From positions 1 through 8,757 of the forward strand of contig JAGGSM010000016.1 in NCBI GenBank assembly GCA_021159105.1: a DNA stretch of 8,757 nucleotides, read 5' to 3'. Of this stretch, positions 1 to 5,379 are shown one piece after another (the stretch's first letter is position 1; each line of letters starts with the position of its first letter). Under the pieces are notes generated by a model. It had not been told where the DNA came from. It did no database searches and saw only the letters and a program-made list of their open reading frames with translations. This DNA is from Candidatus Bipolaricaulota bacterium (GTDB lineage Bacteria > Bipolaricaulota > Bipolaricaulia > UBA7950 > UBA9294). Made by a program: the position numbers and the translations under genes.

Positions 1-477
1 AGCGTGCTGCATGTGCGTGTACCCGGGCATGATCACATCGATCTCTTCTTCTGCCCTATCCACGATCGCTGCCTGCAACCGTTTAAGCTGCACGCTCAAC
101 GTCGCAATCTCGTCGAGCAGGTAGAGGCGGAGGTCGGTCGCCACCTGATCGTTGCGGGAGCGGCCGGTGTGCAGCTTTCCCGCCACCGGCCCCACAACCT
201 CCTCCAAGCGTCGCTCGACCGCAGTGTGGATGTCCTCATCCTCGGGCGCTTGCTGGAACGTGCCATCCTCGAACTCGGCCAGCACCAACTTCAACCCTTC
301 GATGAGCAAGGCGCTCTCTTCAGGTTCGATCACTCCTGCTTTCTGGAGCGCCGCCGCGTAGGCAGCGCTCCCCTTGATGTCGGCCTTGTATAGTCGTTGG
401 TCGAAGCGAAACGAGTCGTTCAACTGGCGCATCGCCGCGTCCGGCTGGCCGCTGAACCTCCCTCCCCACAGTGTCAT
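1..477 (-). CDS. argH: Argininosuccinate lyase, N-terminal 159 residues (cut by window edge)
   Basis: Cytoplasmic lyase that splits argininosuccinate into arginine and fumarate, the last step of arginine synthesis. Translating the minus strand from the ATG at 477-475 gives [20 protein letters not shown] at the start, typical of ArgH. Around residues 105-118 it has the conserved [13 protein letters not shown] segment that lines the active site. The last visible residues are [10 protein letters not shown], matching the family motif PGYTHLQRAQ. About 159 of a usual 450-470 residues are present and no stop interrupts them; the rest lies left of base 1. The ATG overlaps the argG stop in an ATGA arrangement (474-477), so translation is probably coupled and the gene shares argG's transcript and control. 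The identification is secure. Confidence 0.97.
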   Translation of the reverse strand, partial: MTLWGGRFSGQPDAAMRQLNDSFRFDQRLYKADIKGSAAYAAALQKAGVIEPEESALLIEGLKLVLAEFEDGTFQQAPEDEDIHTAVERRLEEVVGPVAGKLHTGRSRNDQVATDLRLYLLDEIATLSVQLKRLQAAIVDRAEEEIDVIMPGYTHMQHA

Positions 478-1721
478 TTCGCCTCCACCGCGACGGGCTG
501 ACCCGCTCCCTTCTCTATATCGAGGAGCGCCTTCACTTTGAGAGGAAGCCCGAACAGGTGGATGAACCCGGTGGCGTCGGCCTGGTTGTAGACCTCGTCG
601 GAACCGAAGGTGGCGAACTCCTCTTGGTACAGGCTGTACGGTGACTTGCGCCCGACCACGCTGCAACTCCCCTTGTACAGCTTAAGCTTGACGGTGCCGG
701 TCACCGTCTCCTGTGTCTTGTCGACGAACGCATCCAGCGCCTCGTGCAGCGGGGTGAACCACTGGCCGTTGTAGACCAGCTCGGCGTACTTTGCCGCCAC
801 AAGTTCCTTGTAGTGCGCGGTCTCCTTGTCCAGGCAGATGCTCTCCAGCCCCTGATGTGCGGCGTAGAGGATCGTCCCTCCCGGGGTCTCGTACACTCCG
901 CGCGATTTCATCCCCACCAGGCGGTTCTCCACGATGTCGATCCTTCCAACTCCGTGTGCGCCACCAACGCTGTTGAGGTGCATGACCAGTTCGACCGGGC
1001 CCATCTCCTTTCCGTCGATCGCCACCGGGACGCCCTGCTGAAAATCGATTTCCAGGTACAGAGGCGTGTCGGGAGCCTGTTCAGGAGAAACGGAGAGCTG
1101 GAACATGGATTCCTCCGGCTCGTTCCACGTATCCTCCAGGATCCCTCCCTCGTGGCTGATGTGCCAGATGTTCCCATCACGGCTGTACAACGAATCCTTG
1201 GTCATCGCCACAGGAATCCCGTGTGCGTGGGCATAATCCAGCGCATCCTCACGCGAGGTGATCGTCCACTTCTCATCGCGCCACGGGGCGATCACCTTGA
1301 GGTGAGGGTTGAGCGCCTGGAAGGCCAGCTCGAAGCGTACCTGATCGTTCCCCTTTCCCGTGCACCCGTGTGCAACCGCGTCCGCTCCCTCCTTCTCGGC
1401 TACTTCCACCATGTACTTTCCGATCAGCGGGCGGGCAAACGAAGTGCCGAGGAGGTATTCCTTTTCGTACACCGCCCCGGCCTTGATTGTCGGAAAGACG
1501 TAGTCTGTGAGGAACTCCTCGGTCAGGTCCATGATGTACGCCTTGCTCGCCCCGGTGGCGATCGCCTTCTCCTCCAACCCTTCTAGCTCGCTCGCATCCT
1601 GTCCGAGGGCGGCGGTGAACGTGACTACCTCGCAGTTGTAGTTCTCCTTGAGCCAGGTAACGATAATCGATGTGTCGAGTCCTCCGGAATATGCCAAAAC
1701 AACTTTCTTAATATCTTTCAT
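474..1721 (-). CDS. argG: Argininosuccinate synthase
   Basis: Joins citrulline and aspartate with ATP to give argininosuccinate, releasing AMP and PPi, in the cytoplasm. The 415-residue length fits the family (about 400-445). The N-terminal ATP-pyrophosphatase loop AYSGGLDTS is at residues 10-18. Other family blocks are visible: the [25 protein letters not shown] region (residues about 95-119), [10 protein letters not shown] just after it, and [20 protein letters not shown] near the middle. The start is the ATG at 1721-1719, preceded by a strong SD, AGAAGGAGAT, with 5 bases between. argH follows with a 4-nt overlap. Upstream, a leader with a candidate arginine-codon attenuator separates the gene from its promoter, so expression is probably tuned by arginine supply (inference). 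Codon use and base composition look like those of the neighbours. Confidence 0.98.
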   Translation of the reverse strand: MKDIKKVVLAYSGGLDTSIIVTWLKENYNCEVVTFTAALGQDASELEGLEEKAIATGASKAYIMDLTEEFLTDYVFPTIKAGAVYEKEYLLGTSFARPLIGKYMVEVAEKEGADAVAHGCTGKGNDQVRFELAFQALNPHLKVIAPWRDEKWTITSREDALDYAHAHGIPVAMTKDSLYSRDGNIWHISHEGGILEDTWNEPEESMFQLSVSPEQAPDTPLYLEIDFQQGVPVAIDGKEMGPVELVMHLNSVGGAHGVGRIDIVENRLVGMKSRGVYETPGGTILYAAHQGLESICLDKETAHYKELVAAKYAELVYNGQWFTPLHEALDAFVDKTQETVTGTVKLKLYKGSCSVVGRKSPYSLYQEEFATFGSDEVYNQADATGFIHLFGLPLKVKALLDIEKGAGQPVAVEAK

Positions 1722-1774
1722 GTGTAATCTCCTTCTAAAATCCTTTAGTAGTGAATTTGAGTATTCGTGTAGGC

Positions 1775-1803
1775 AAAAGAAATCGGCCGGATAAGCCCGA
1801 CCG
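1775..1803 (-). terminator. Intrinsic terminator in the argG leader (attenuator stem)
   Basis: Read on the minus strand, CGGUCGG (1803-1797) pairs with CCGGCCG (1790-1784) across a 6-nt loop GCUUAU. This gives seven pairs, one of them U-G, and is followed at once by AUUUCUUUU (1783-1775). A GC-rich stem plus U-tract is the standard rho-independent signal. It lies 53 nt before the argG start and downstream of the argG promoter, so it would stop transcription before the gene. That placement is that of an attenuator, not of an end-of-operon terminator. On the plus strand there is no matching T-run, so it should not act on dcd. Confidence 0.75.
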
Positions 1804-1862
1804 TAACCAAAGGTTTCAAAAGGGAGATGGGGTACGGTGCGGGATACCTATCCAGCCACCGT
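1775..1862 (-). promoter_or_regulatory. Candidate arginine-responsive transcription attenuator (three competing RNA pairings)
   Basis: Three pairings compete in the argG leader RNA. Pairing 1:2 joins ACGGUG (1862-1857) to CACCGU (1839-1834), with an inner GGAU (1853-1850) to AUCC (1845-1842). Pairing 2:3 joins ACCGUACC (1838-1831) to GGUUACGGU (1808-1800) with one bulged U. Pairing 3:4 is the terminator. Pairing 2:3 uses the strand of 1:2 and takes four of the seven terminator pairs, so it acts as an antiterminator. Three Arg codons (1871-1863) end just before strand 1. By analogy with trp/his attenuators, a ribosome stalled there covers strand 1 and frees strand 2 to antiterminate. A ribosome reaching the TAG at 1850-1848 would cover part of strand 2 and allow termination. 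The pairings are seen; the mechanism is inferred. A small AACC/GGUU hairpin (1815-1805) may compete with 2:3. Confidence 0.7.
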
Positions 1863-1904
1863 CCGTCTGCGGAAACAATTATGAAGAGCTTGTCCTAGAA
1901 TCAT
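1848..1904 (-). CDS. Putative argG leader peptide with three consecutive Arg codons
   Basis: An ATG at 1904-1902 opens an 18-codon frame ending in TAG at 1850-1848: MILGQALHNCFRRRTVAG. Residues 12-14 are arginine, encoded by CGC AGA CGG (1871-1863), directly in front of the first attenuator hairpin. The presumed role is regulatory: ribosome stalling for want of charged Arg-tRNA, not a functional peptide. No SD precedes the ATG. The predicted start of transcription is about 1907, so the message may be leaderless or nearly so. The frame has a TAA at 1919-1917 and no other upstream start. A run of three Arg codons could arise by chance in so short a frame, but its placement relative to three competing hairpins and argG argues otherwise. 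Confidence 0.65.
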   Translation of the reverse strand: MILGQALHNCFRRRTVAG

Positions 1905-1913
1905 AACATCGTT

Positions 1914-1942
1914 AATTTACGACATATCTCCACTGCTGTCAA
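1914..1942 (-). promoter_or_regulatory. Promoter for argGH
   Basis: On the minus strand a perfect -35 TTGACA (1942-1937) is followed by a 17-bp spacer and a -10 TAAATT (1919-1914, 4 of 6). Transcription would start near 1907, giving an argG leader of about 185 nt that contains the leader peptide and attenuator. This is the best-scoring -35 seen by eye in the window. Confidence 0.65.
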
Positions 1943-1986
1943 GGACCAATACCAATTTACTGGCTGAGGCTGGCTCAACATAGCTC

Positions 1987-2015
1987 TTGTGAATATGCAC
2001 TTGTGAGCCTATTAT
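1987..2015 (+). promoter_or_regulatory. Promoter for dcd-thyX-methyltransferase
   Basis: TTGTGA (1987-1992, 4 of 6) and TATTAT (2010-2015, 5 of 6) are separated by 17 bp. Transcription would start near 2022, 43 bp before the dcd start codon, leaving room for the SD AAGGAGG at 2049-2055 but no sizeable leader structure. Confidence 0.5.
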
Positions 2016-2064
2016 CAATGGGCGCGCTTTGCACCTAGAAGAAAGTTGAAGGAGGACTCTAACC

Positions 2065-2619
2065 GTGGCTGGAATTCTGAATGATCGCGAGATAAGAGCA
2101 CTGTGCGAGGAAGAGATGATGATCTCTCCGTTCGTCCCGGAGCAGGCCGGGAAGCCATCATACGGCTTGGGAAGCTTCGGGTACGATATGCGTTTAGGAA
2201 GCAAGTTTCTCGTCCCGATTGGGGGGATCAACGCCGTGCTCGATCCGATCGATTTTCCCCGCGGGCACTTCCGCGAGATCGAGGCGACCGACACGCTGGA
2301 GATCGCACCTGGCTCGCAGGTGTTGGCCGAGTCAGTGGAGAGGTTTCGCATACCAGACGACGTCGCAGGTGTCTGCTGGGGGAAGAGTTCATACGCCCGC
2401 TGTGGGCTCCTTGTCAATGTGACCCCGCTCGAGCCGGGATGGAAAGGGGTACTGACGATCGAACTGGCGAACCTATCGCCGCTTCCAATCAGGCTCCACG
2501 TTGGACAGGGAATCGCGCAGGTGGTCTTCTTCCGCGGGGGAAGGCCGGAGAGGACGTACGCGGAGAAAGAAGCGGGCGGAATCTATCAGGATCAACCAGG
2601 GGTCACCCTGCCGAGGTGA
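2065..2619 (+). CDS. dcd: dCTP deaminase
   Basis: Deaminates dCTP to dUTP, supplying dUMP for thymidylate synthesis; cytoplasmic, normally a homotrimer of the dUTPase fold. The 184-residue length is typical. Family motifs visible are GSFGYDMRLG (residues 36-45), GKSSYARCGLLVNVTPLEPGW (106-126) and the following TIELAN, in which E133 matches the catalytic glutamate of the family. The C-terminus ends in GVTLPR, a conserved tail. The start is GTG at 2065, set by AAGGAGG at 2049-2055 (9-bp gap). The sequence resembles the single-function subfamily with TPLEPGW more than the E. coli form with TAHRIDPGW. I cannot tell whether it also hydrolyses dUTP as the bifunctional DCD-DUT enzymes do; no separate dUTPase is present here. 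thyX follows immediately, which fits a shared dTMP pathway. Confidence 0.95.
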   Translation: MAGILNDREIRALCEEEMMISPFVPEQAGKPSYGLGSFGYDMRLGSKFLVPIGGINAVLDPIDFPRGHFREIEATDTLEIAPGSQVLAESVERFRIPDDVAGVCWGKSSYARCGLLVNVTPLEPGWKGVLTIELANLSPLPIRLHVGQGIAQVVFFRGGRPERTYAEKEAGGIYQDQPGVTLPR

Positions 2620-2621
2620 AC

Positions 2622-3377
2622 GTGGACTACATAAGGAAGATCGCCGAAGAGGAGATATGGGACGCTGGGAGGGTCGAGCTTTGGGACTTCTCCCGAGCAA
2701 ACTGGAATCAAGACTCGCGTATTGAGGCAGTGGCGACCGTGGCAGGCATCTGCTACGGGAAGCCGCCGAAGGACGCGAAGAAGCTCGTTGAGCGGCTGTG
2801 GACCGAGAGCGGTGGGCTCCCATCATCGGCGTTCGAGTTCATCCGCGATGGAAGGACACCGGGGATCGATGGTAGCCTGCGGAACGACCCCGAGCTTTCC
2901 ACATACGAGGACGACCCCGAAGCATCCGAGGAGGACCTTGCAAGGGAGCACAAAACGAACATCGCCACCTTTCGGGTCAAGGTCCCGATCTTCATAGCCA
3001 GGCAGATGATGCGGCACCGCCAATTCAGCTATCAGGAGCTGAGCCGGCGCTATACGGACGACAAACGCGTCCCGCTCGGCTTTTGGTCTCCGAAAGAAGA
3101 TGCCGCTCAGGAACAGCTGTTTCAGCTCGCATACACATTGGAGGAGCGGGTATACAAGCTGTTGCTATCCTCAGGCGTACGGGCGGAGATCGCGCGATCT
3201 GTCCTAGGGACCGGGTTGTACACCGAGTTCTGGATGATGGGGGACCGGAAAGCGTGGGGCAATTACTTTGCCCTCCGCCTCGATCAGCATACACAGGTGG
3301 AGCACCGCGAGGTGGCACAAGCGATGCGTGACTTGCTCGAAGAACATCAGCCTGAGTTCGCGATCCAAACGCCGTGA
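2622..3377 (+). CDS. thyX: Flavin-dependent thymidylate synthase ThyX
   Basis: Methylates dUMP to dTMP using methylenetetrahydrofolate with FAD and NADPH, replacing ThyA. The ThyX signature RHR-x7-S is present as R131-H132-R133 to S141 (RHRQFSYQELSRRY). A second family block, RLDQHTQVE, is at 219-227. The 251 residues are longer than the roughly 220 of Thermotoga maritima ThyX. The excess is mainly an acidic stretch at about 74-108, between SSAFEF and HKTNIATFRVKVPIF. The start chosen is GTG at 2622, because GAGGTGA (2613-2619), a full match to the extended anti-SD, lies just before it. GTG at 2616, overlapping the dcd stop, is the alternative and would add two residues. The frame stays open leftward to 2103, but that part is only the +1 shadow of dcd. 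The stop overlaps the next gene's start. Confidence 0.96.
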   Translation: MDYIRKIAEEEIWDAGRVELWDFSRANWNQDSRIEAVATVAGICYGKPPKDAKKLVERLWTESGGLPSSAFEFIRDGRTPGIDGSLRNDPELSTYEDDPEASEEDLAREHKTNIATFRVKVPIFIARQMMRHRQFSYQELSRRYTDDKRVPLGFWSPKEDAAQEQLFQLAYTLEERVYKLLLSSGVRAEIARSVLGTGLYTEFWMMGDRKAWGNYFALRLDQHTQVEHREVAQAMRDLLEEHQPEFAIQTP

Positions 3378-4000
3378 ACGGGATCATCGACCGTTGCCGG
3401 TTGTTCGACCGTTGGGCGGGATCTTATGACAACGAGGTACGTTCCGACGCGGGATTCCCGTTTGCTGGGTACGATCACGTGTTGGAAGAGATCGTACGCC
3501 TGACGGATGTGGAATCAGGGATGCGTGTGCTCGATCTTGGGACTGGGACAGGGAACCTGGCCGCGCGGTTTGCCGCGCTCGGGTGCGAGGTCCTCGGGAT
3601 CGATTTCTCACCCAAGATGCTCGCTGCAGCGCAAAGGAAGGTTCCTGATGCGCGGTTCGTCTACAGCGGTCTTACCAATAGGTTGGACTTCCTGCACGGA
3701 AAGAGGTTTAATCTAATCGTGTCCGCGTACGTGTTTCACGAGTTCGACCTTTCCACGAAAATCTCCATCTTGACAAGGCTTTCGCGTGACCGCCTCACGA
3801 AACGAGGGAGGATGGTTATCGGAGACATCGCTTTTCCCACGGTTAAAGGGCGGGAGGAAGCGCATCGCAGATGGGCCGCGCAGTGGGACGAGGAGGAACA
3901 CTATTGGGCGGCGGACGAAGCAATTGTCGCGTGTGAAGAAGCAGGATTGCATGTACGATACGTACAGGTCTCGAGTTGCGGCGGCGTGTTTTCTATCTAG
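3374..4000 (+). CDS. Class I SAM-dependent methyltransferase (YrrT-like), substrate unknown
   Basis: A 208-residue Rossmann-fold methyltransferase. The SAM-binding motif I, VLDLGTGTG, is at 52-60. The acidic residue that contacts the SAM ribose is D77 in GIDFSPKML, and FNLIVSAYVFHEF at 112-124 is the motif IV region. The N-terminal LFDRWAGSYD and the overall layout recall Bacillus subtilis YrrT, an uncharacterised methyltransferase (recalled from memory, not searched). The substrate cannot be deduced. It starts at GTG 3374, in a GTGA overlap with the thyX stop. No SD is evident, so it probably depends on translational coupling. No later start would keep the conserved N-terminal motif. Tight linkage to dcd and thyX suggests a role in one-carbon or nucleotide metabolism, but that is only inference. 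No membrane segment or fusion is seen. Confidence 0.85.
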   Translation: MNGIIDRCRLFDRWAGSYDNEVRSDAGFPFAGYDHVLEEIVRLTDVESGMRVLDLGTGTGNLAARFAALGCEVLGIDFSPKMLAAAQRKVPDARFVYSGLTNRLDFLHGKRFNLIVSAYVFHEFDLSTKISILTRLSRDRLTKRGRMVIGDIAFPTVKGREEAHRRWAAQWDEEEHYWAADEAIVACEEAGLHVRYVQVSSCGGVFSI

Positions 4001-4028
4001 GCTGCAACTTTGTGTCCGTTCGAAATGG

Positions 4029-4072
4029 GGTTCTCCGCCAAGAGAGCCGCGGAAATGCCTGATAGTCTATCA
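4029..4072 (+). repeat. Two inverted repeats just upstream of the channel gene's SD
   Basis: GGTTCTC (4029-4035) can pair with GAGAGCC (4042-4048), giving seven pairs with one G-U across loop CGCCAA; no T-run follows, so it is not a terminator. Next, TGATAGTCTATCA (4060-4072) is a perfect 13-bp palindrome around a central T and runs straight into the SD AAGGAGGAGGGG (4072-4083). It could be an operator or an RNA hairpin affecting ribosome access. Function unknown. Confidence 0.45.
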
Positions 4073-4086
4073 AGGAGGAGGGGAAC

Positions 4087-4608
4087 ATGAGCGACTTCGT
4101 CAATTGGTTTGTTGGCCAGGGATCGCAGATTGGCCCGCGTATCGGTGGGGCACTATTGATCCTCTTCTGCGGATGGCTGCTTGAACTTCTTGCGGTGCGA
4201 GTAGCCGGACGCCTGATGGACTTCTCAAGATTAGAATTCTCCAAACTGTTACGTCAATTCATTTGCAAACTAGTCCGCTGGGGAATTGCCGTGATCGTTC
4301 TGATCATGGCGCTCGCACAGCTAGGAGTGCACATTGGACCGCTGATCGCCGGATTGGGAGTGACCGGCTTCATCCTCGGCTTTGCCATGCAACAGACCCT
4401 GTCCAACTTCGCGGCGGGCTTTATGCTCCTCCTCTACCGCCCCTACGACGTCGGCGACGAGATTGAAGCGTCGGGAGCATCGGGAATCGTCGAGGGGATG
4501 AACTTGGTTCAGACGACGTTGCGAACGGAAGAAGGGATCGTAATTACGATTCCCAACGGCAAGATCTGGGGCGGAGTGATCAAGAACAAAGGGCGACGGG
4601 AAACTTAG
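4087..4608 (+). CDS. Small MscS-type mechanosensitive channel lacking the C-terminal cage domain
   Basis: A 173-residue inner-membrane channel of the MscS family, expected to release solutes on osmotic downshock. Likely membrane helices are at about 18-38, 64-84 and 86-117. The third carries the pore sequence AMQQTLSNFAAGFMLLLYRP, matching [20 protein letters not shown] in E. coli MscS. The beta domain follows with PYDVGDEI (119-126), TLRTEEG and IPNGKI (155-160). The protein ends at NKGRRET, where E. coli MscS (286 residues) goes on for roughly 110 more residues as the alpha/beta cage. Bases 4609-4791 contain no recognisable continuation in any frame, so this looks like a naturally short form or an old truncation. 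The ATG at 4087 has a very strong SD, AAGGAGGAGGGG, 3 bases away from its end. The previous gene ends 86 bp upstream, so it may be separately controlled. Confidence 0.88.
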   Translation: MSDFVNWFVGQGSQIGPRIGGALLILFCGWLLELLAVRVAGRLMDFSRLEFSKLLRQFICKLVRWGIAVIVLIMALAQLGVHIGPLIAGLGVTGFILGFAMQQTLSNFAAGFMLLLYRPYDVGDEIEASGASGIVEGMNLVQTTLRTEEGIVITIPNGKIWGGVIKNKGRRET

Positions 4609-4791
4609 CTGCTTCTTTAGTAGTTGAAGGAGAGGTTCCTTCCCCGGGGTTTGAACTCTTCCCGGTTTCGCGAACGGCGAGAACAGCGGATCGCGCGTGC
4701 AACTTCAAAAGCAAGTCAGTGTTGTAATAACCGTTTTGCTGGGGCACAATCGCTTCATCCAACAGACAGAACACGGCAAGGAGGGCACTAG
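4609..4791 (+). other. Intergenic region between the channel gene and xpt
   Basis: These 183 bp contain a perfect inverted repeat GAAGGA/TCCTTC (4626-4631 and 4637-4642, 5-nt loop). This runs into CCGGG/CCCGG (4644-4648 and 4661-4665) followed by only TTT, a weak candidate terminator for the upstream unit. A candidate xpt promoter is at 4722-4750 and the xpt SD is at 4778-4785. I see no purine-riboswitch core and no tRNA. Confidence 0.4.
4722..4750 (+). promoter_or_regulatory. Possible promoter for xpt-guaA
   Basis: TTGTAA (4722-4727, 4 of 6) and CACAAT (4745-4750, 4 of 6) are spaced 17 bp apart. Transcription would begin near 4757, about 35 bp before the xpt ATG. The boxes are only moderate matches, so the call is tentative; it is supported mainly by position. 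Confidence 0.35.
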
Positions 4792-5370
4792 ATGCAGCTT
4801 CAGGACTGGGTACAGCGTTACGGGACGGTGGTTGGGCCGGAGTTTCTGCGAGTAGATGGGTTTCTCAACCACCGCATCGATCCGGCATTTATGGAAGAGG
4901 TAGGCCGACAGATCTCAGAGGAGTTCGGCGATAGGCAGGTAAGCTGCGTTCTCACCGCGGAGGCAGCGGGAAACGTCGTCGCCTATGAGGTGGCGCGCCG
5001 CCTTGGAGCGCGTGCCCTGTACGCCAAGAAGGGGCATGCCTCCACGATGAACAGCCCCTACGTGCGTTCCCTCGTTTCCCCCACCAAGGGGACCACAGTG
5101 GAACTCTCCATCTCGAAAGACTACCTTAACGATCGTGAACGCGTACTCATTGTCGACGATTTCCTCTATCGTGGAGATACCTCCACCGCCCTGGCGGATA
5201 TGGTGATTGAGAGCGGTGCGAGCCTTGTTGGGTTCGCCTTTGTGATCGCCAAGGAGTTCGGTGAGGGACGGCATAATCTTGCACGCTACGAAAGCCCGGT
5301 GCTCACATTGGTCTCAATCGTCAGTATGGATCCGGAGACGGGCGGAATCGTATTCTCCGACAGGACGTAG
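4792..5370 (+). CDS. xpt: Xanthine phosphoribosyltransferase (Xpt-like)
   Basis: Type I phosphoribosyltransferase that most likely joins xanthine to PRPP to make XMP. The PRPP-binding segment VLIVDDFLYRGDT is at 118-130. The length (192) and the N-terminal motif FLNHRID (24-30) match Bacillus subtilis Xpt (FLNHQID, about 194 residues). In that enzyme an asparagine here and a lysine near 156 contact the base, as I recall; N26 and K154 (VIAKEFGEG) occupy these places. The family usually reads LANG where this protein has LYRG in the PRPP loop. The ATG at 4792 has SD AAGGAGGG at 4778-4785. guaA begins 9 bp after the stop, which supports XMP as the product because GuaA uses XMP. PyrE or adenine phosphoribosyltransferase are less likely alternatives; the N-terminal FLNH motif argues against both. 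Confidence 0.87.
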   Translation: MQLQDWVQRYGTVVGPEFLRVDGFLNHRIDPAFMEEVGRQISEEFGDRQVSCVLTAEAAGNVVAYEVARRLGARALYAKKGHASTMNSPYVRSLVSPTKGTTVELSISKDYLNDRERVLIVDDFLYRGDTSTALADMVIESGASLVGFAFVIAKEFGEGRHNLARYESPVLTLVSIVSMDPETGGIVFSDRT

Positions 5371-5379
5371 GCCCATCCG

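Larger units (their letters stand above)
1722..2064. other. Divergent argG/dcd intergenic regulatory region
   Basis: This 343-bp stretch separates two divergent units. From left to right it holds the argG SD, the argG attenuator and leader peptide, the argG promoter (1914-1942), the dcd promoter (1987-2015) and the dcd SD (2049-2055). The two -35 boxes are about 45 bp apart. A direct repeat TTGTGA lies at 1987-1992 and 2001-2006, overlapping the dcd -35. I looked for a paired ArgR operator and found only a poor half-match near 1990. No RNA gene is recognisable. Confidence 0.6.

Noticed and set aside
744..1586. 280-codon open frame on the plus strand opposite argG
   Set aside because: It is antisense to a fully conserved argG and shows no recognisable domain; such frames are common opposite GC-rich genes.
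1775..1870. T-box or other known riboswitch in the argG leader
   Set aside because: I could not find the T-box TGGNACCGCG antiterminator core, the AG bulge or any known riboswitch core; the Arg-codon peptide explains the hairpins better.
1985..2008. Possible ArgR operator (TGAATATGCACTTG)
   Set aside because: Only one half resembles the ARG box consensus and there is no second box at the usual spacing; the stretch is better explained as the dcd -35 region.
2103..2621. Long open frame upstream of thyX that would make a 424-residue fused protein
   Set aside because: It lies in the +1 frame of dcd, which has clear family motifs; the ThyX homology begins only after 2622, where an SD-like GAGGTGA and GTG are found.
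4640..4665. tRNA-like T-arm (GGTTTGAACTC) in the intergenic region
   Set aside because: The flanking bases do not form the five-pair stem, and no D-arm, anticodon arm or acceptor stem could be assembled on either strand.
4792..5370. Orotate phosphoribosyltransferase (pyrE), given the pyr genes downstream
   Set aside because: The FLNHRID motif, length and adjacency to guaA match xanthine phosphoribosyltransferase, and xpt-guaA has its own unit separate from pyrBIC.
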